NCBI RefSeq assembly: GCF_029351045.1
Contig: NZ_JARKIN010000001.1
Span: forward strand, 679,001-743,000
Source of the DNA: Streptomyces sp. WMMB303
GTDB taxonomy: Bacteria; Actinomycetota; Actinomycetes; Streptomycetales; Streptomycetaceae
DNA length: 64,000 bases
Reading direction: 5' to 3'
Below the pieces are notes generated by a model, which made no database searches, was not told the DNA's origin, and saw nothing but the letters and a program-made list of their open reading frames with translations. The translations under genes and the position numbers were made by a program. Below are positions 1-11,789 of this stretch, piece after piece. Within the stretch, counting starts at the first letter, position 1, and each line of letters starts with the position of its first letter.

Positions 1-517
1 CCTCGGCCGCCAGCTCGGTGCGGGCCGCCTCCAGCCGCCGCTCGATGACCTCGGGCGCCTCGGTGCCCCGGCCGGTCAGCCGCCTGACCAGCTCCTCCCA
101 GCTCGGAGGGGCCAGGAAGACGAGCTGCGCCTCGGGCATGGACTGCTGGACGAGCCGGGCGCCCTGCAGGTCGATCTCCAGCAGGACGGGCTCACCCCGT
201 TCGAGGTGCTCCAGTACCGCTCCCCGGGGGGTGCCGTAGCGGTTGCCCGCGAACTCCGCCCATTCGAGCAGGTCGCCGTTGGCGATCAGCTTGTCGAACT
301 CCTCGTCGTCCACGAAGAAGTACTGCACACCGTGCCGCTCGCCCGGGCGGGGCCTGCGGGTGGTGGCGGAGACGGAGAGCCATACCTCTGGGTGCGCCTT
401 GCGCAGGTGCGCGACGACCGTGCTCTTGCCGACCCCCGAGGGGCCGGAGAGCACGGTCAGTCGCGATGTGCCGACCGGGGGTGCCGGGGTCTCCCCCCGG
501 GGAACTGCAGAACTCAT
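1..517 (-). CDS. gmk: Guanylate kinase (3' end outside window)
   Basis: Guanylate kinase phosphorylates GMP or dGMP to the diphosphate with ATP in the cytoplasm. About 172 N-terminal residues are visible, read from an ATG at 517. They show the P-loop [10 protein letters not shown] (residues 24-33), the GMP-binding stretch [11 protein letters not shown], then [12 protein letters not shown] and the lid-region start. The first ~18 residues are a Pro/Gly-rich extension. The C-terminus lies beyond base 1. It lies directly downstream of the sIHF gene on the same strand, with a 37-base gap. The sIHF-gmk-rpoZ order is conserved in actinobacteria (known from the family), so co-transcription is likely. 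Identification is secure; only completeness is unknown. Confidence 0.96.
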   Translation of the reverse strand, partial: MSSAVPRGETPAPPVGTSRLTVLSGPSGVGKSTVVAHLRKAHPEVWLSVSATTRRPRPGERHGVQYFFVDDEEFDKLIANGDLLEWAEFAGNRYGTPRGAVLEHLERGEPVLLEIDLQGARLVQQSMPEAQLVFLAPPSWEELVRRLTGRGTEAPEVIERRLEAARTELAAE

Positions 518-554
518 GCAGCGATTATCCCGGTTTACGGGAGTGCCCGGGACC

Positions 555-878
555 TCAGGCGTTGGCGCCGCCGAACTCGCGCTCGAGCGCGGCGATCTGG
601 TTGGACCCCAGACCGCGGACCCGGCGGCTCTCGGAGATCCCCAGCCGCTCCATGATCTGCTTGGCGCGGACCTTGCCGACGCCGGGCAGGGACTCCAGGA
701 GCGCGGAGACCTTCATCTTGCCGATCACGTCGTTCTCCTGGCCCTGCTTGATGACCTCGTGCAGGGACGCGCCGGAGTGCTTGAGCCGGTTCTTGACCTC
801 GGCGCGCTCCCGGCGAGCCGCGGCGGCCTTTTCGAGCGCGGCTGCGCGCTGTTCAGGGGTAAGGGGCGGAAGAGCCAC
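555..878 (-). CDS. sihf: Actinobacterial integration host factor (sIHF/mIHF)
   Basis: A 107-residue basic nucleoid-associated protein of the actinobacteria-specific IHF family, unrelated to E. coli IHF. The family binds DNA through a helix-two-turn-helix module, affects topology, and in Streptomyces influences septation and antibiotic production. Visible here are a charged N-terminal helix (residues 5-35) and the core with [18 protein letters not shown] near the middle, which is the DNA-binding turn, followed by RRVRGLG. The length matches the family. The start is a GTG at 878 with GAGGTGA about 7 bases upstream. Its own promoter is recognisable at 926-954. The gene precedes gmk and follows the end of the pyr operon, the same neighbourhood as mycobacterial mihF. 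Confidence 0.95.
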   Translation of the reverse strand: MALPPLTPEQRAAALEKAAAARRERAEVKNRLKHSGASLHEVIKQGQENDVIGKMKVSALLESLPGVGKVRAKQIMERLGISESRRVRGLGSNQIAALEREFGGANA

Positions 879-925
879 GCCTGCGTCACCTCGGATGTCG
901 AACTGTCGGATATGGATCGGTGAGG

Positions 926-954
926 AACCTAGTAGGCCCGCACCTGCGGAGCAA
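926..954 (-). promoter_or_regulatory. Predicted sigma-70 (HrdB-type) promoter of the sIHF gene
   Basis: On the minus strand a -35 box TTGCTC (954-949) is separated by exactly 17 bases from a -10 box TAGGTT (931-926). The transcript would begin near 919 and give a leader of about 40 bases before the GTG at 878. A second TTGCTC lies at 961-956. The match is by eye and the start site is inferred. The promoter separates sIHF-gmk transcription from the pyr operon that ends at 1208. Confidence 0.55.
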
Positions 955-1029
955 CGAGCAACGCGCCTGTTGGCGGTGCTCTGGACGGAGACTAGCGGGC
1001 ATGAGCCCCGGAGTCAGCGAGAACAGACG

Positions 1030-1065
1030 AAAAGTCCAGGTCAGCCTCTGCCGACCCGGACTTTT
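1030..1065 (-). terminator. Intrinsic terminator after pyrF
   Basis: An imperfect hairpin has outer arms AAAAGTCC (1030-1037) and GGACTTTT (1058-1065) and an inner GGTC/GACC pairing. Read on the minus strand the stem ends in a run of four T, the classic intrinsic form and unusual in this window. It would end the pyrimidine operon. I see nothing else in the remainder of the 879-1207 gap apart from the sIHF promoter. Confidence 0.7.
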
Positions 1066-1207
1066 CTGGACATAATGGTCGCGTTTTCAGCTCTCAGCGT
1101 GGGGATCTTGGAAGCTCCGCGGCCCGAACAGGGCCGGAGCCCGGAACGGAAAGCGCGGCGATCCGGCGCGCCGGCCGCTCCAAAACCACGACGGCGACCA
1201 CGACGGC

Positions 1208-2077
1208 TCAGGTCACGACGGTGCGGACCGCGTCCGCGAACGCCGTCGCGGAATCTCTCAGTCCGGTTTCGTCGGGGCCGTGCCGGAGCACCCCCCGGCT
1301 GACGCTCGGCACCACGTTGCGGACCGCGTTTCCGAAGACCGCGGGCAGATCCGCCGGGGTCGCCCCCTGCGCCCCGATACCCGGCGCGAGCAGCGGCCCG
1401 TTCACCGCCAGGTCGAACGCCGACAGATCACCGAGCGTGGCGCCGACGACCGCGCCGAAGGAGCCCAGCGGCCCGGCGCCCGCGTTCAGGTCCGCCAGCC
1501 GGCGCAGCACCGTCGCCGCCACCGTGCAACCGCCCTCGCCGAGCGCGCGCTGCACCTCCCGTCCCTCCGGGTTGGAGGTGAGCGCCAGTACGAAGAGCCC
1601 CGCGCCGCTCGCCGCGGCCGCTTCGGCGGCCGGCGCGAGCGCGCCGAAGCCCAGATAGGGACTCACGGTGAGCGCGTCGGAGAAGAGCGGGCTGTCCGGG
1701 TCGAGGTAGGCCGCGGCGTAGGCGTCCATGGTGGAGCCGATGTCGCCGCGCTTGGCGTCCATCACGACCAGTGCCCCGGCCTCCCGGGCCTCGGACACCG
1801 TGCGTTCCAGCACGGCGACACCGCGCGAGCCGAAGCGCTCGTAGAACGCCGACTGCGGCTTGAGCACGGCCACCCGGTCGGCCAGCGCCGCCACGACCGT
1901 GCGGCTGAACCGCTCCAGCCCCGCGACGTCGTCCGCCAGACCCCAGGCGTGCAGCAGGGAGGCGTGCGGATCGATCCCCACGCACAGCGGCCCCCGGGTG
2001 TCCATGGCACGGCGCAGCCGCGCCCCGAAGGGCTCCGGGGTCTCGGCGCCCCCCGTAGTCGTCCCCTGAGCTGTCAT
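1208..2077 (-). CDS. pyrF: Orotidine 5'-phosphate decarboxylase
   Basis: Catalyses the last step of UMP synthesis, decarboxylation of OMP. The 289-residue TIM-barrel protein belongs to the longer (type 2) bacterial OMPDC group. The catalytic block [12 protein letters not shown] spans residues 106-117, with the Asp-Lys-Asp set at D107, K109 and D112. The early strand LCVGIDPH (31-38) is the usual substrate-binding element. The ATG at 2077 overlaps the pyrD stop (ATGA), so translation is probably coupled. It is the last gene of the pyr operon and is followed by a U-run terminator. Family assignment is firm. Confidence 0.96.
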   Translation of the reverse strand: MTAQGTTTGGAETPEPFGARLRRAMDTRGPLCVGIDPHASLLHAWGLADDVAGLERFSRTVVAALADRVAVLKPQSAFYERFGSRGVAVLERTVSEAREAGALVVMDAKRGDIGSTMDAYAAAYLDPDSPLFSDALTVSPYLGFGALAPAAEAAAASGAGLFVLALTSNPEGREVQRALGEGGCTVAATVLRRLADLNAGAGPLGSFGAVVGATLGDLSAFDLAVNGPLLAPGIGAQGATPADLPAVFGNAVRNVVPSVSRGVLRHGPDETGLRDSATAFADAVRTVVT

Positions 2078-3189
2078 GCGGTGCCCTCCCGGCGGCGGTG
2101 TTCGGCGCCGACGGCCTCGGCGAGGGTGGCGTACGGGCTGGCCGCCAGCAGCCGGGCCAGTCCCCGGTGCATCCGGCGCATCCAGAACGGGCCCTCGTAC
2201 AGGAAGGCCGTGTACCCCTGCACCAGGGTGGCGCCCGCCAGAATGCGGCGCCAGGCGTCCTCGGCGGTCCCGACACCGCCGACACCGACCAGGACGAGCC
2301 GGTCACCGACCCGCGCGTACAGCCGCCGCAACACCTCCAGTGAGCGGTCGGCGACCGGCGCGCCGGACAGCCCGCCGGTCTCGGCAGCCAGCTCCGGCGC
2401 GCAGGTGAGGCCGAGCCCGTCCCGGGCGACGGTGGTGTTGGTCGCGATGATCCCGTCCAGGCCCAGCTCGACGGCCAGGTCGGCGACGGCGTCGACGTCC
2501 TCGTCCGCCAGGTCGGGCGCGATCTTGACCAGGAGCGGGACGCGCCGCCCGGGCACCGCCCGGTCGGCCGCCTCCCGTACGGCGGTCAGCAGGGGCCGCA
2601 GGTGCTCGGTGGCCTGCAGGTCGCGCAGGCCGGGGGTGTTGGGCGAGGAGACATTGACGACCAGGTAGTCGGCGTGCGGCGCCAGCGCCTCGGTGGAGGT
2701 GACGTAGTCGCCGACCGCCGCCGACTCCGGCACCGCCTTCGTCTTGCCGATGTTGATGCCCAGTGTCGGGCGGAAGACGGGCCGCCGGGCGGCCAGCCGC
2801 GCGGCGACGGCGGCCGCGCCCTCGTTGTTGAAACCCATCCGGTTGATCAGCGCACGGTCCTCGACCAGGCGGAACAGCCGCTTCTTCGGGTTGCCCGGCT
2901 GGCCGCTGCCGGTGACGGTACCGACCTCGACGTGGTCGAAGCCGAGCATGGCGAGCCCGTCGATCCCCTCGGCGTTCTTGTCGAACCCGGCGGCGAGGCC
3001 GAACGGGCCGTGCATGCGGCGGCCCAGCGCCTCGACGCGGAGGCTCCGGTCGCGCGGGGCGAGGGCCGCTGCCGCGAAGGTGCGGAGCACGGGAGTGGCC
3101 GCCGCCCTGCGGATCCAGGAGAAGGCCAGGTGGTGAGCCCGCTCGGGGTCCATCCGGCAGAAGACGGTACGGAAGAGGAGTCTGTACAT
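2074..3189 (-). CDS. pyrD: Dihydroorotate dehydrogenase (quinone), class 2
   Basis: Oxidises dihydroorotate to orotate with FMN and passes electrons to membrane quinone. At 371 residues it has the N-terminal membrane-associating helix typical of class 2 enzymes (roughly residues 1-40, with FSWIRRAA), then the FMN barrel: AAGFDKN (67-72, with the FMN-contacting lysine at 71), the LINRMGFNN segment (114-122) and [10 protein letters not shown] (179-188), which carries the catalytic serine that distinguishes class 2 from class 1. It lies between carB and pyrF. The carB-pyrD gap contains a very strong perfect hairpin. The start is ATG with AGGAA 11 bases upstream. Confidence 0.96.
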   Translation of the reverse strand: MYRLLFRTVFCRMDPERAHHLAFSWIRRAAATPVLRTFAAAALAPRDRSLRVEALGRRMHGPFGLAAGFDKNAEGIDGLAMLGFDHVEVGTVTGSGQPGNPKKRLFRLVEDRALINRMGFNNEGAAAVAARLAARRPVFRPTLGINIGKTKAVPESAAVGDYVTSTEALAPHADYLVVNVSSPNTPGLRDLQATEHLRPLLTAVREAADRAVPGRRVPLLVKIAPDLADEDVDAVADLAVELGLDGIIATNTTVARDGLGLTCAPELAAETGGLSGAPVADRSLEVLRRLYARVGDRLVLVGVGGVGTAEDAWRRILAGATLVQGYTAFLYEGPFWMRRMHRGLARLLAASPYATLAEAVGAEHRRREGTA

Positions 3190-3223
3190 GAGGGAGGGGT
3201 TCCTGTGAGGGGAGCCGCCCCGG

Positions 3224-3278
3224 CAGTCCGTTCCGCCTCCGGGGCGCCGTGGCGGTGCCCCGGAGGCGGAACGGACTG
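3224..3278 (-). terminator. Perfect 22-bp hairpin between carB and pyrD
   Basis: The arms at 3224-3245 and 3257-3278 are exact reverse complements over 22 bases, and the stem can be extended into the 11-base loop by a G-T pair and three G-C pairs. It begins 10 bases after the carB stop and ends 34 bases before the pyrD start. There is no following T run. It may be a partial terminator or mRNA processing/stability element inside the operon rather than an operon end, because pyrD and pyrF continue on the same strand. Confidence 0.7.
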
Positions 3279-3288
3279 GGGCCGGGGG

Positions 3289-6601
<3,313 letters not shown>

Positions 6602-6609
<8 letters not shown>

Positions 6610-7759
6610 GCTGGTCCTCCATGAGCTTGACGAAGCGGTCGAACAGGTAGGCGGCGTCGTGCGGTCCCGCTGCCGCTTCGGGGTGGTACTGGACGCTGAA
6701 GACGGGCCTGTCCAGGAGCCGCAGCCCCTCGACCACTCCGTCGTTCAGACAGACGTGCGAGACCTCGGCACGTCCGTAAGGGGTCTCGGTGACGCGGTCG
6801 AGCGGCGCGTCCACGGCGAAACCGTGGTTGTGCGCGGTGACCTCGACCTTGCCGGTCGTACGGTCCTGGACGGGCTGGTTGATCCCGCGGTGGCCGTACT
6901 TGAGCTTGAACGTGCCGAACCCGAGGGCGCGGCCGAGGATCTGGTTGCCGAAGCAGATGCCGAACAGCGGGGTGCCGCGGTCCAGGACCTCGCGCATCAG
7001 GGCCACCGGGTGCTCGGCGGCGGCCGGGTCGCCGGGGCCGTTGGAGAAGAAGACGCCGTCGGGTGCCACGGCGTAGACGTCCTCGGCGGTGGCGGTGGCG
7101 GGAAGCACATGCACCTCCGCCCCACGCTCGGCCATCCGCTGCGGGGTCATGCCCTTGATACCGAGGTCGACCGCCGCCACGGTGAAGCGCTTCTCACCGA
7201 CCGCGGGGACGACATACGCCTGCCGAGTGGCGACCTCGCCCGCGAGGTCGGCGCCCTTCATCGCGGGTGCTTCCCGCACCCGGGCCAGCAGCTTCTCCTC
7301 GCCGCCGGCGCAGGCCCCGCCGGAGAAGATCCCGACGCGCATGGCGCCGCGCTCGCGCAGGTGGCGGGTGAGGGCGCGGGTGTCGACGCCGCTGATGCCC
7401 ACCACGCCCTGGTCGCGCAGCTCCTGGTCCAGGGTGCGGGTGGCGCGCCAGTTGGAGGGGGTGCGCGCGGGGTCGCGGACGACGTAGCCGGCCACCCAGA
7501 TGCGGGCCGACTCGGGGTCCTCGTCGTTGACGCCGGTGTTGCCGACGTGCGGGGCCGTCATGACGACGACCTGGCGGTGGTAGGAGGGGTCGGTGAGGGT
7601 CTCCTGGTACCCGGTCATCCCGGTGGAGAACACGGCTTCGCCGAAGGCCTCGCCCACGGCCCCGTAGGCGCGTCCGCGGAAGGTGCGGCCGTCCTCCAGG
7701 ACGAGAAGGGCGGGTTCCGCCGTGGTTCCGGTCGCTCCCCTGGTGGAGGTCGTCATCAT
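6602..7759 (-). CDS. carA: Carbamoyl-phosphate synthase, small (glutaminase) subunit
   Basis: Hydrolyses glutamine and supplies ammonia to CarB. The 385-residue protein has the CarA-specific N-terminal half ([15 protein letters not shown] at about 14-28) and a class I glutamine amidotransferase C-terminal half with nucleophile loop [11 protein letters not shown] and the QYHPEA His/Glu pair near residue 360. The ATG at 7759 overlaps the stop of the upstream membrane-protein gene (ATGA) and has AGGAAGG 4-5 bases upstream; a second ATG follows immediately. The 3' end overlaps carB by 8 bases. The nucleophile loop reads GNQ where E. coli has GHQ, which I believe is common in actinobacteria. Confidence 0.97.
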
Positions 7760-8373
7760 GCGCCTTCCTCGTGCTGCTGCATTGCCGCGACGCCGTTGTC
7801 GCCGCACATTGCGTTGATCTTCTCGACCCATCGGGTCTGGTCGGCGGAGTGGTCGAGGCGGAATCCGGAGTCCAGCCGTCGTCCGCCGTGCTCCCAGGTG
7901 ACGACCAGCAGGCCGCCCTCGGTGAGCACCTTGCCGGCGATGCCGGTGTCGAGGCGGGCACCGCGCAGCCGGTCGGCGGGGACGAAGAAGTCCTGCGCCG
8001 CGGGCCGGTGTGCGTCCAGTCCCCGCGCGGTGAGCGTCAGCTCGGCGCGGCTGCGGGTGCCCAGGCCGTGCGCGACGATCCGGTCGAGCCACTGGCCCGC
8101 GCTCGTGGAGCCGTGATAGCGGCCGGTGGCGGTCAGCAGCGGCTCGTCGGGGTGCTCGGGCCGCTGCGGCAGCTCCGGCAGGTCGCCCTGGAGGGTGCCG
8201 CGCCACTTCCAGCCCTGCCGCATCAGCCAGTAGAGGAGCGCGATGAACAGGACGAGCCCCACGACCCAGCCGATCCGGGCGGCCCAGTCGGTGACCTGCT
8301 GTGACTTCTGCTCGGCGGCGAGGCCGAGCAGAGGGAGGTTGGTTGTTGCACTCACACCGCTCACACTGATCAC
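7756..8373 (-). CDS. Membrane protein embedded in the pyr operon (Rv1382-like)
   Basis: A 205-residue protein of unknown function. It has one predicted membrane helix (about residues 33-52, [19 protein letters not shown]) after a short N-terminal segment, then a soluble part of about 145 residues with alternating beta-strand character (for example [17 protein letters not shown] and [18 protein letters not shown]) that looks PH-like. The GTG start overlaps the pyrC stop (GTGA) and its own stop overlaps the carA start (ATGA), so it is translationally coupled on both sides. A membrane protein occupies the same position in M. tuberculosis (Rv1382, from memory), suggesting a role tied to pyrimidine synthesis. 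Function is not established. Confidence 0.85.
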   Translation of the reverse strand: MISVSGVSATTNLPLLGLAAEQKSQQVTDWAARIGWVVGLVLFIALLYWLMRQGWKWRGTLQGDLPELPQRPEHPDEPLLTATGRYHGSTSAGQWLDRIVAHGLGTRSRAELTLTARGLDAHRPAAQDFFVPADRLRGARLDTGIAGKVLTEGGLLVVTWEHGGRRLDSGFRLDHSADQTRWVEKINAMCGDNGVAAMQQHEEGA

Positions 8374-9665
8374 ACGAGTTTCCCGTCAACGACCGTCGGC
8401 CGACCCCGCAGCCAGCTGCGGATGACGCGGCCGGGCAGCTCACGACCCTGGTAGGGGGTGTTGGCGCTGCGGGAGGCGAAGCCCGCGGGGTCCACCTGTC
8501 CACGGTAGTCCGCGTCCAGAAGAACCAGGTTCGCCGGCTCACCGGGTGAGACGGGGCGGCCGTGCCCCGCCAGCCGGCCGATCGCGGCGGGCCGGTGGGA
8601 CATCCGGTCGGCGACCTGCGCCCAGTCCAGCAGCCCGGTGTCGACCATGGTGTGCTGCACCACGGACAGCGCGGTCTCCAGGCCGACCATGCCCATGGCG
8701 GCCGCACCCCACTCGCAGTCCTTGTCCTCGTGCGGGTGCGGGGCGTGGTCGGTGGCGACGCAGTCGATGGTGCCGTCGGCCAGCGCCTCGCGGAGCGCGA
8801 GCACGTCGGCCTCGGTGCGCAGCGGCGGGTTGACCTTGTAGACCGGGTTGTAGGACCGGACGAGTTCGTCGGTGAGCAGCAAGTGGTGCGGGGTGACCTC
8901 CGCGGTCACGTCCCAGCCCTTGGACTTGGCCCAGCGCACGATCTCCACGGAGCCGGCGGTCGACAGGTGGCAGATGTGCACCCGCGAGCCGACGTGCGCG
9001 GCGAGCAGCACGTCCCGGGCGATGATCGACTCCTCGGCGACGGCGGGCCAGCCCTGCAGGCCCAGCTCGGCCGAGACGATGCCCTCGTTCATCTGGGCCC
9101 CGGCGGTCAGCCGCGGCTCCTGGGCGTGCTGGGCGACGACGCCGTCGAACGCCTTCACGTACTCCAGTGCGCGCCGCATGATCACCGCGTCGTCGACGCA
9201 CTTGCCGTCGTCGGAGAAGACCCGCACTCCCGCGGCGGAGTCGTGCATGGCCCCCAGTTCGGCGAGCTGCTTGCCCTCCAGGCCGACGGTGACGGCTCCG
9301 ACCGGGCGCACGTCGCAGTAGCCGTACTCCTTGCCCAGCCGCCACACCTGCTCGACCACGCCCGCCGTGTCGGCGACGGGGAAGGTGTTGGCCATGGCAT
9401 GCACGGCGGTGTAGCCGCCCTTGGCGGCGGCCCGGGTGCCCGTCAGCACGGTCTCGGAGTCCTCGCGACCGGGCTCGCGCAGATGGGTGTGCAGGTCGAC
9501 CAGGCCGGGCAGGAGCACGGCGCCGCCGGTCTCGACCACCTCGGCGTCGGCCGCCTCCAGCCCCGGTCCGACACCGGCGATCACCGTGCCCTCGATCAGG
9601 ACGTCCTGCGGCTCGCCGCCGAGGACCTTGGCACCGCGCAGCAGCGTCTTCTTCTGCTCAGTCAT
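8370..9665 (-). CDS. pyrC: Dihydroorotase
   Basis: Zinc amidohydrolase that cyclises N-carbamoyl-aspartate to dihydroorotate. The 431-residue protein is a class I dihydroorotase: [13 protein letters not shown] carries the first metal ligands, HICHLST and [11 protein letters not shown] further ones. I chose the ATG at 9665, one base after the pyrB stop, because GGAGGA precedes it by a normal distance and the protein then begins [11 protein letters not shown] as in relatives. An open frame continues upstream through pyrB but is shadow. It lies between pyrB and the pyr-operon membrane protein. Confidence 0.96.
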   Translation of the reverse strand: MTEQKKTLLRGAKVLGGEPQDVLIEGTVIAGVGPGLEAADAEVVETGGAVLLPGLVDLHTHLREPGREDSETVLTGTRAAAKGGYTAVHAMANTFPVADTAGVVEQVWRLGKEYGYCDVRPVGAVTVGLEGKQLAELGAMHDSAAGVRVFSDDGKCVDDAVIMRRALEYVKAFDGVVAQHAQEPRLTAGAQMNEGIVSAELGLQGWPAVAEESIIARDVLLAAHVGSRVHICHLSTAGSVEIVRWAKSKGWDVTAEVTPHHLLLTDELVRSYNPVYKVNPPLRTEADVLALREALADGTIDCVATDHAPHPHEDKDCEWGAAAMGMVGLETALSVVQHTMVDTGLLDWAQVADRMSHRPAAIGRLAGHGRPVSPGEPANLVLLDADYRGQVDPAGFASRSANTPYQGRELPGRVIRSWLRGRPTVVDGKLV

Positions 9666-9666
9666 C

Positions 9667-10707
9667 TCAGTTGTCCTCCTCGGTACGGGCCGCCCCGGTG
9701 CGGGCTGCCGCGGTGGATGCGGCCTCGGCGGGCACGTGCTCGGCACGGCTCTCCTCGGAGCGGGAGAGGGCCGGTTCGGCGCCGCCGAGCAGCAGATACA
9801 TCACGGCCATCCGGATGCTGACACCGTTGGCGACCTGTTCGACCGCGGTACAGCGGGGCGAGTCGGCGACTTCAGCGGTGATCTCCATACCGCGGTTCAT
9901 CGGTCCGGGGTGCATCACCACGGCGTGTTCGGGCATCCGCGCCATGCGCTCGCCGTCGAGGCCGTACCGGCGGGCGTACTCACGCTCGGTGGGGAAGAAG
10001 GCCGCGTTCATCCGCTCCCGCTGGACACGCAGCATCATCACGGCGTCGGACTTGGCCAGCACGGCGTCCAGGTCGTAGGAGACCTCGCACGGCCAGCGCT
10101 CCACACCGATGGGCAGCAGGGTGGGCGGCGCGACGAGCGTGACGTGGGCGCCCAGGGTGCTCAGCAGATGGACGTTGGAGCGGGCCACCCGGCTGTGCAG
10201 GATGTCGCCCACGATCGTGATCCGCCGGCCGTCGAGGGCGGCCCCCTCCCGGCCCACCAGCCGGCGGCGCACCGTGAAGGCGTCCAGCAGGGCCTGGGTG
10301 GGGTGCTCGTGGGTGCCGTCGCCCGCGTTGATCACGGAGCCGCCGATCCACTCGGAGGTCGCCAGCCGGTGCGGGGCCCCGGACTCGTGGTGCCGGATGA
10401 CCACGGCGTCGGCCCCCATGGCCTCCAGGGTCAGCGCGGTGTCCTTGAGGGACTCGCCCTTGGAGACGGAGGAGCCCTTGGCGGAGAAGTTGATGACGTC
10501 GGCGGACAGCCGCTTGGCGGCCGCCTCGAAGGAGATCCGGGTGCGGGTGGAGTCCTCGAAGAAGAGGTTGACGATGGTGCGGCCGCGCAGGGTGGGCAGC
10601 TTCTTGATCGGCCGGTCGGCGAACCGGGCCATCTCCTCGGCGGTGTCGAGGATGAGGACGGCATCGTCGCGGGTGAGGTCGGCGGCCGAGATGAGGTGAC
10701 GCTTCAT
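9667..10707 (-). CDS. pyrB: Aspartate carbamoyltransferase, catalytic subunit
   Basis: Condenses carbamoyl phosphate with aspartate, the committed step of pyrimidine synthesis. The 346-residue protein shows the carbamoyl-phosphate loop [12 protein letters not shown] (about 50-61), the [13 protein letters not shown] block (about 132-144) and HPGPMNRG near 268. No pyrI regulatory subunit is nearby, as expected in actinobacteria. I place the start at ATG 10707 ([11 protein letters not shown]), with AAGG 8-11 bases upstream. The reading frame stays open upstream across the low-complexity spacer to pyrR, but that stretch codes for Arg/Pro-rich nonsense and is not included. Confidence 0.96.
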   Translation of the reverse strand: MKRHLISAADLTRDDAVLILDTAEEMARFADRPIKKLPTLRGRTIVNLFFEDSTRTRISFEAAAKRLSADVINFSAKGSSVSKGESLKDTALTLEAMGADAVVIRHHESGAPHRLATSEWIGGSVINAGDGTHEHPTQALLDAFTVRRRLVGREGAALDGRRITIVGDILHSRVARSNVHLLSTLGAHVTLVAPPTLLPIGVERWPCEVSYDLDAVLAKSDAVMMLRVQRERMNAAFFPTEREYARRYGLDGERMARMPEHAVVMHPGPMNRGMEITAEVADSPRCTAVEQVANGVSIRMAVMYLLLGGAEPALSRSEESRAEHVPAEAASTAAARTGAARTEEDN

Positions 10708-10900
10708 CTGTTGCCTTGGGCCTTCCGTGGGTGGGATGTGAGGTCGTCGCGAGCAGCTCGCGCGCGGGCGCGCGCGCCGGGGCGGCGTGCGCGTGCGGGC
10801 GGACCGGGGAGCGTGGCGGGCGCGCGTGGTGGTGCCGCGCGCGGCATGCGCACCGCGCGGGCGCCTACGGCGTGCGTGTGTGGCGCGGTGGCGGCGGGCG
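10708..10900 (-). other. pyrR-pyrB spacer rich in alternating CG/GT
   Basis: A 193-base non-coding spacer inside an otherwise tightly packed operon. Much of 10755-10905 is runs of alternating purine and pyrimidine (CGCGCGCGGGCGCGCGCGCC-like, GCGTGCGCGTGCG, CCGCGCGCGGCATGCGC). Such DNA favours left-handed Z form and unusual RNA folds. I see no clear promoter or clean terminator. Confidence 0.6.
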
Positions 10901-11551
10901 CTAGCCCGCCGGGGCGGTGCCGGGGCGGGCGGCTGCCGCTCTCTCGGCGCCGGACGCCGCCTCCGACGTCGCGCCGGACGCCTCGGGTGCGGGAACCCGG
11001 GTGCCGAGCAGCACGCCGTCGTGCCCGTCCTCCTCGGTGAGCTGGACCTTGACGGTCTCGCGCTGCGAGGTGGGCAGGTTCTTGCCGACGTAGTCGGCGC
11101 GGATCGGAAGCTCGCGGTGACCGCGGTCCACGAGGACGGCGAGTTGAACCGCGCGCGGACGGCCGATGTCACCCAGGGCATCCAGAGCGGCACGAATGGT
11201 GCGGCCGGAATAGAGCACGTCGTCGACGAGCACGACGAGCCGTCCGTCGACCCCGTCGGCCGGGATCTCGGTGCGCGCGAGAGCCCGCGCGGGGCCGAGG
11301 CGGAGATCGTCCCGGTACATCGTGATGTCGAGCGAGCCGACCGGGATCGCGCTGCCGGTGATCTCCTGGAGCTTGGCGGCCAGCCGCCGGGCGAGGAAGA
11401 CGCCGCGGGTGGGAATGCCGAGAAGTACCACGTCGTCGGCGCCCTTGGCGCGCTCGACGATCTCGTGGGCGATACGGGTGAGCACCCGCATGATGTCCGG
11501 GGCCTCCAGCACGGGGCGCGCCGGATGCAGGCTCGGAGTGTGGTCGTCCAT
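10901..11551 (-). CDS. pyrR: Bifunctional pyr mRNA-binding regulator / uracil phosphoribosyltransferase
   Basis: PyrR senses UMP and binds pyr leader RNA; many members also make UMP from uracil and PRPP. The 216-residue protein carries the phosphoribosyltransferase core with the PRPP loop [13 protein letters not shown] (about 105-117) and the early [10 protein letters not shown]. About 35 C-terminal residues (Ala/Pro/Gly-rich) extend beyond the usual 180-190. It is first in the pyr operon and its leader holds a consensus-like PyrR binding loop next to a strong ribosome-binding site, arguing for autoregulation at translation. The ATG at 11551 has GGAAGGAGG upstream. Confidence 0.95.
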   Translation of the reverse strand: MDDHTPSLHPARPVLEAPDIMRVLTRIAHEIVERAKGADDVVLLGIPTRGVFLARRLAAKLQEITGSAIPVGSLDITMYRDDLRLGPARALARTEIPADGVDGRLVVLVDDVLYSGRTIRAALDALGDIGRPRAVQLAVLVDRGHRELPIRADYVGKNLPTSQRETVKVQLTEEDGHDGVLLGTRVPAPEASGATSEAASGAERAAAARPGTAPAG

Positions 11552-11560
11552 GAAAGTCGG

Positions 11561-11590
11561 ACCTCCTTCCCCGCCTCACGGGACGGGCCT
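11561..11590 (-). promoter_or_regulatory. PyrR binding-loop hairpin and Shine-Dalgarno of the pyr operon
   Basis: On the minus strand the leader reads CCCG-TCCCGTGAGG-CGGG followed at once by GGAAGGAGGT. The TCCCGTGAGGC element fits the Bacillus PyrR recognition loop (TCC-n-G-n-GAGG-Y, from memory) and is held between CCCG/CGGG pairs at 11569-11589. There is no antiterminator/terminator pair. Because the hairpin abuts the Shine-Dalgarno at 11561-11569, PyrR-UMP binding would hide it, the translational mode reported for Mycobacterium smegmatis. A weak -10 (TAGCGT, 11623-11618) would place the start about 60 bases upstream of the ATG. Confidence 0.72.
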
Positions 11591-11683
11591 TAAAGGACGT
11601 CTTGCTGTTGCCCGTCAACGCTACCAGGGCCCGCTCACCGGTCCGTGCGAGGGGGCGGAGCCAGCCGTTCGGCCCCCCTCGGC

Positions 11684-11725
11684 TTGACGCGGCACATTAC
11701 GCTGCGTAACCTCACAGTGAGTTAC
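11684..11725 (+). promoter_or_regulatory. bldD promoter with overlapping BldD self-operator
   Basis: A -35 TTGACG (11684-11689) is followed after 17 bases by a -10 TAACCT (11707-11712). Overlapping the -10 is an inverted repeat at 11706-11725, GTAACCTCAC-A-GTGAGTTAC with one bulged base, carrying the AGTGA/TCAC halves recognised by BldD. This is the arrangement described for the autorepressed bldD promoter of S. coelicolor. The leader is about 70 bases. Confidence 0.75.
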
Positions 11726-11789
11726 GAAGCGCGCGGCGCAGCGAACCACATGGCGCAGCCGCTCAGCGAAACAGCGTCCGGGGAGCCAT

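Noticed and set aside
9666..9746. N-terminal extension of PyrC into pyrB
   Set aside because: The extra residues are Pro/Arg-rich and unlike dihydroorotases; ATG 9665 has a proper Shine-Dalgarno.
10708..11193. Extension of PyrB upstream through the pyrR-pyrB spacer
   Set aside because: The frame is open only because of composition; the encoded residues are low complexity and overlap pyrR.
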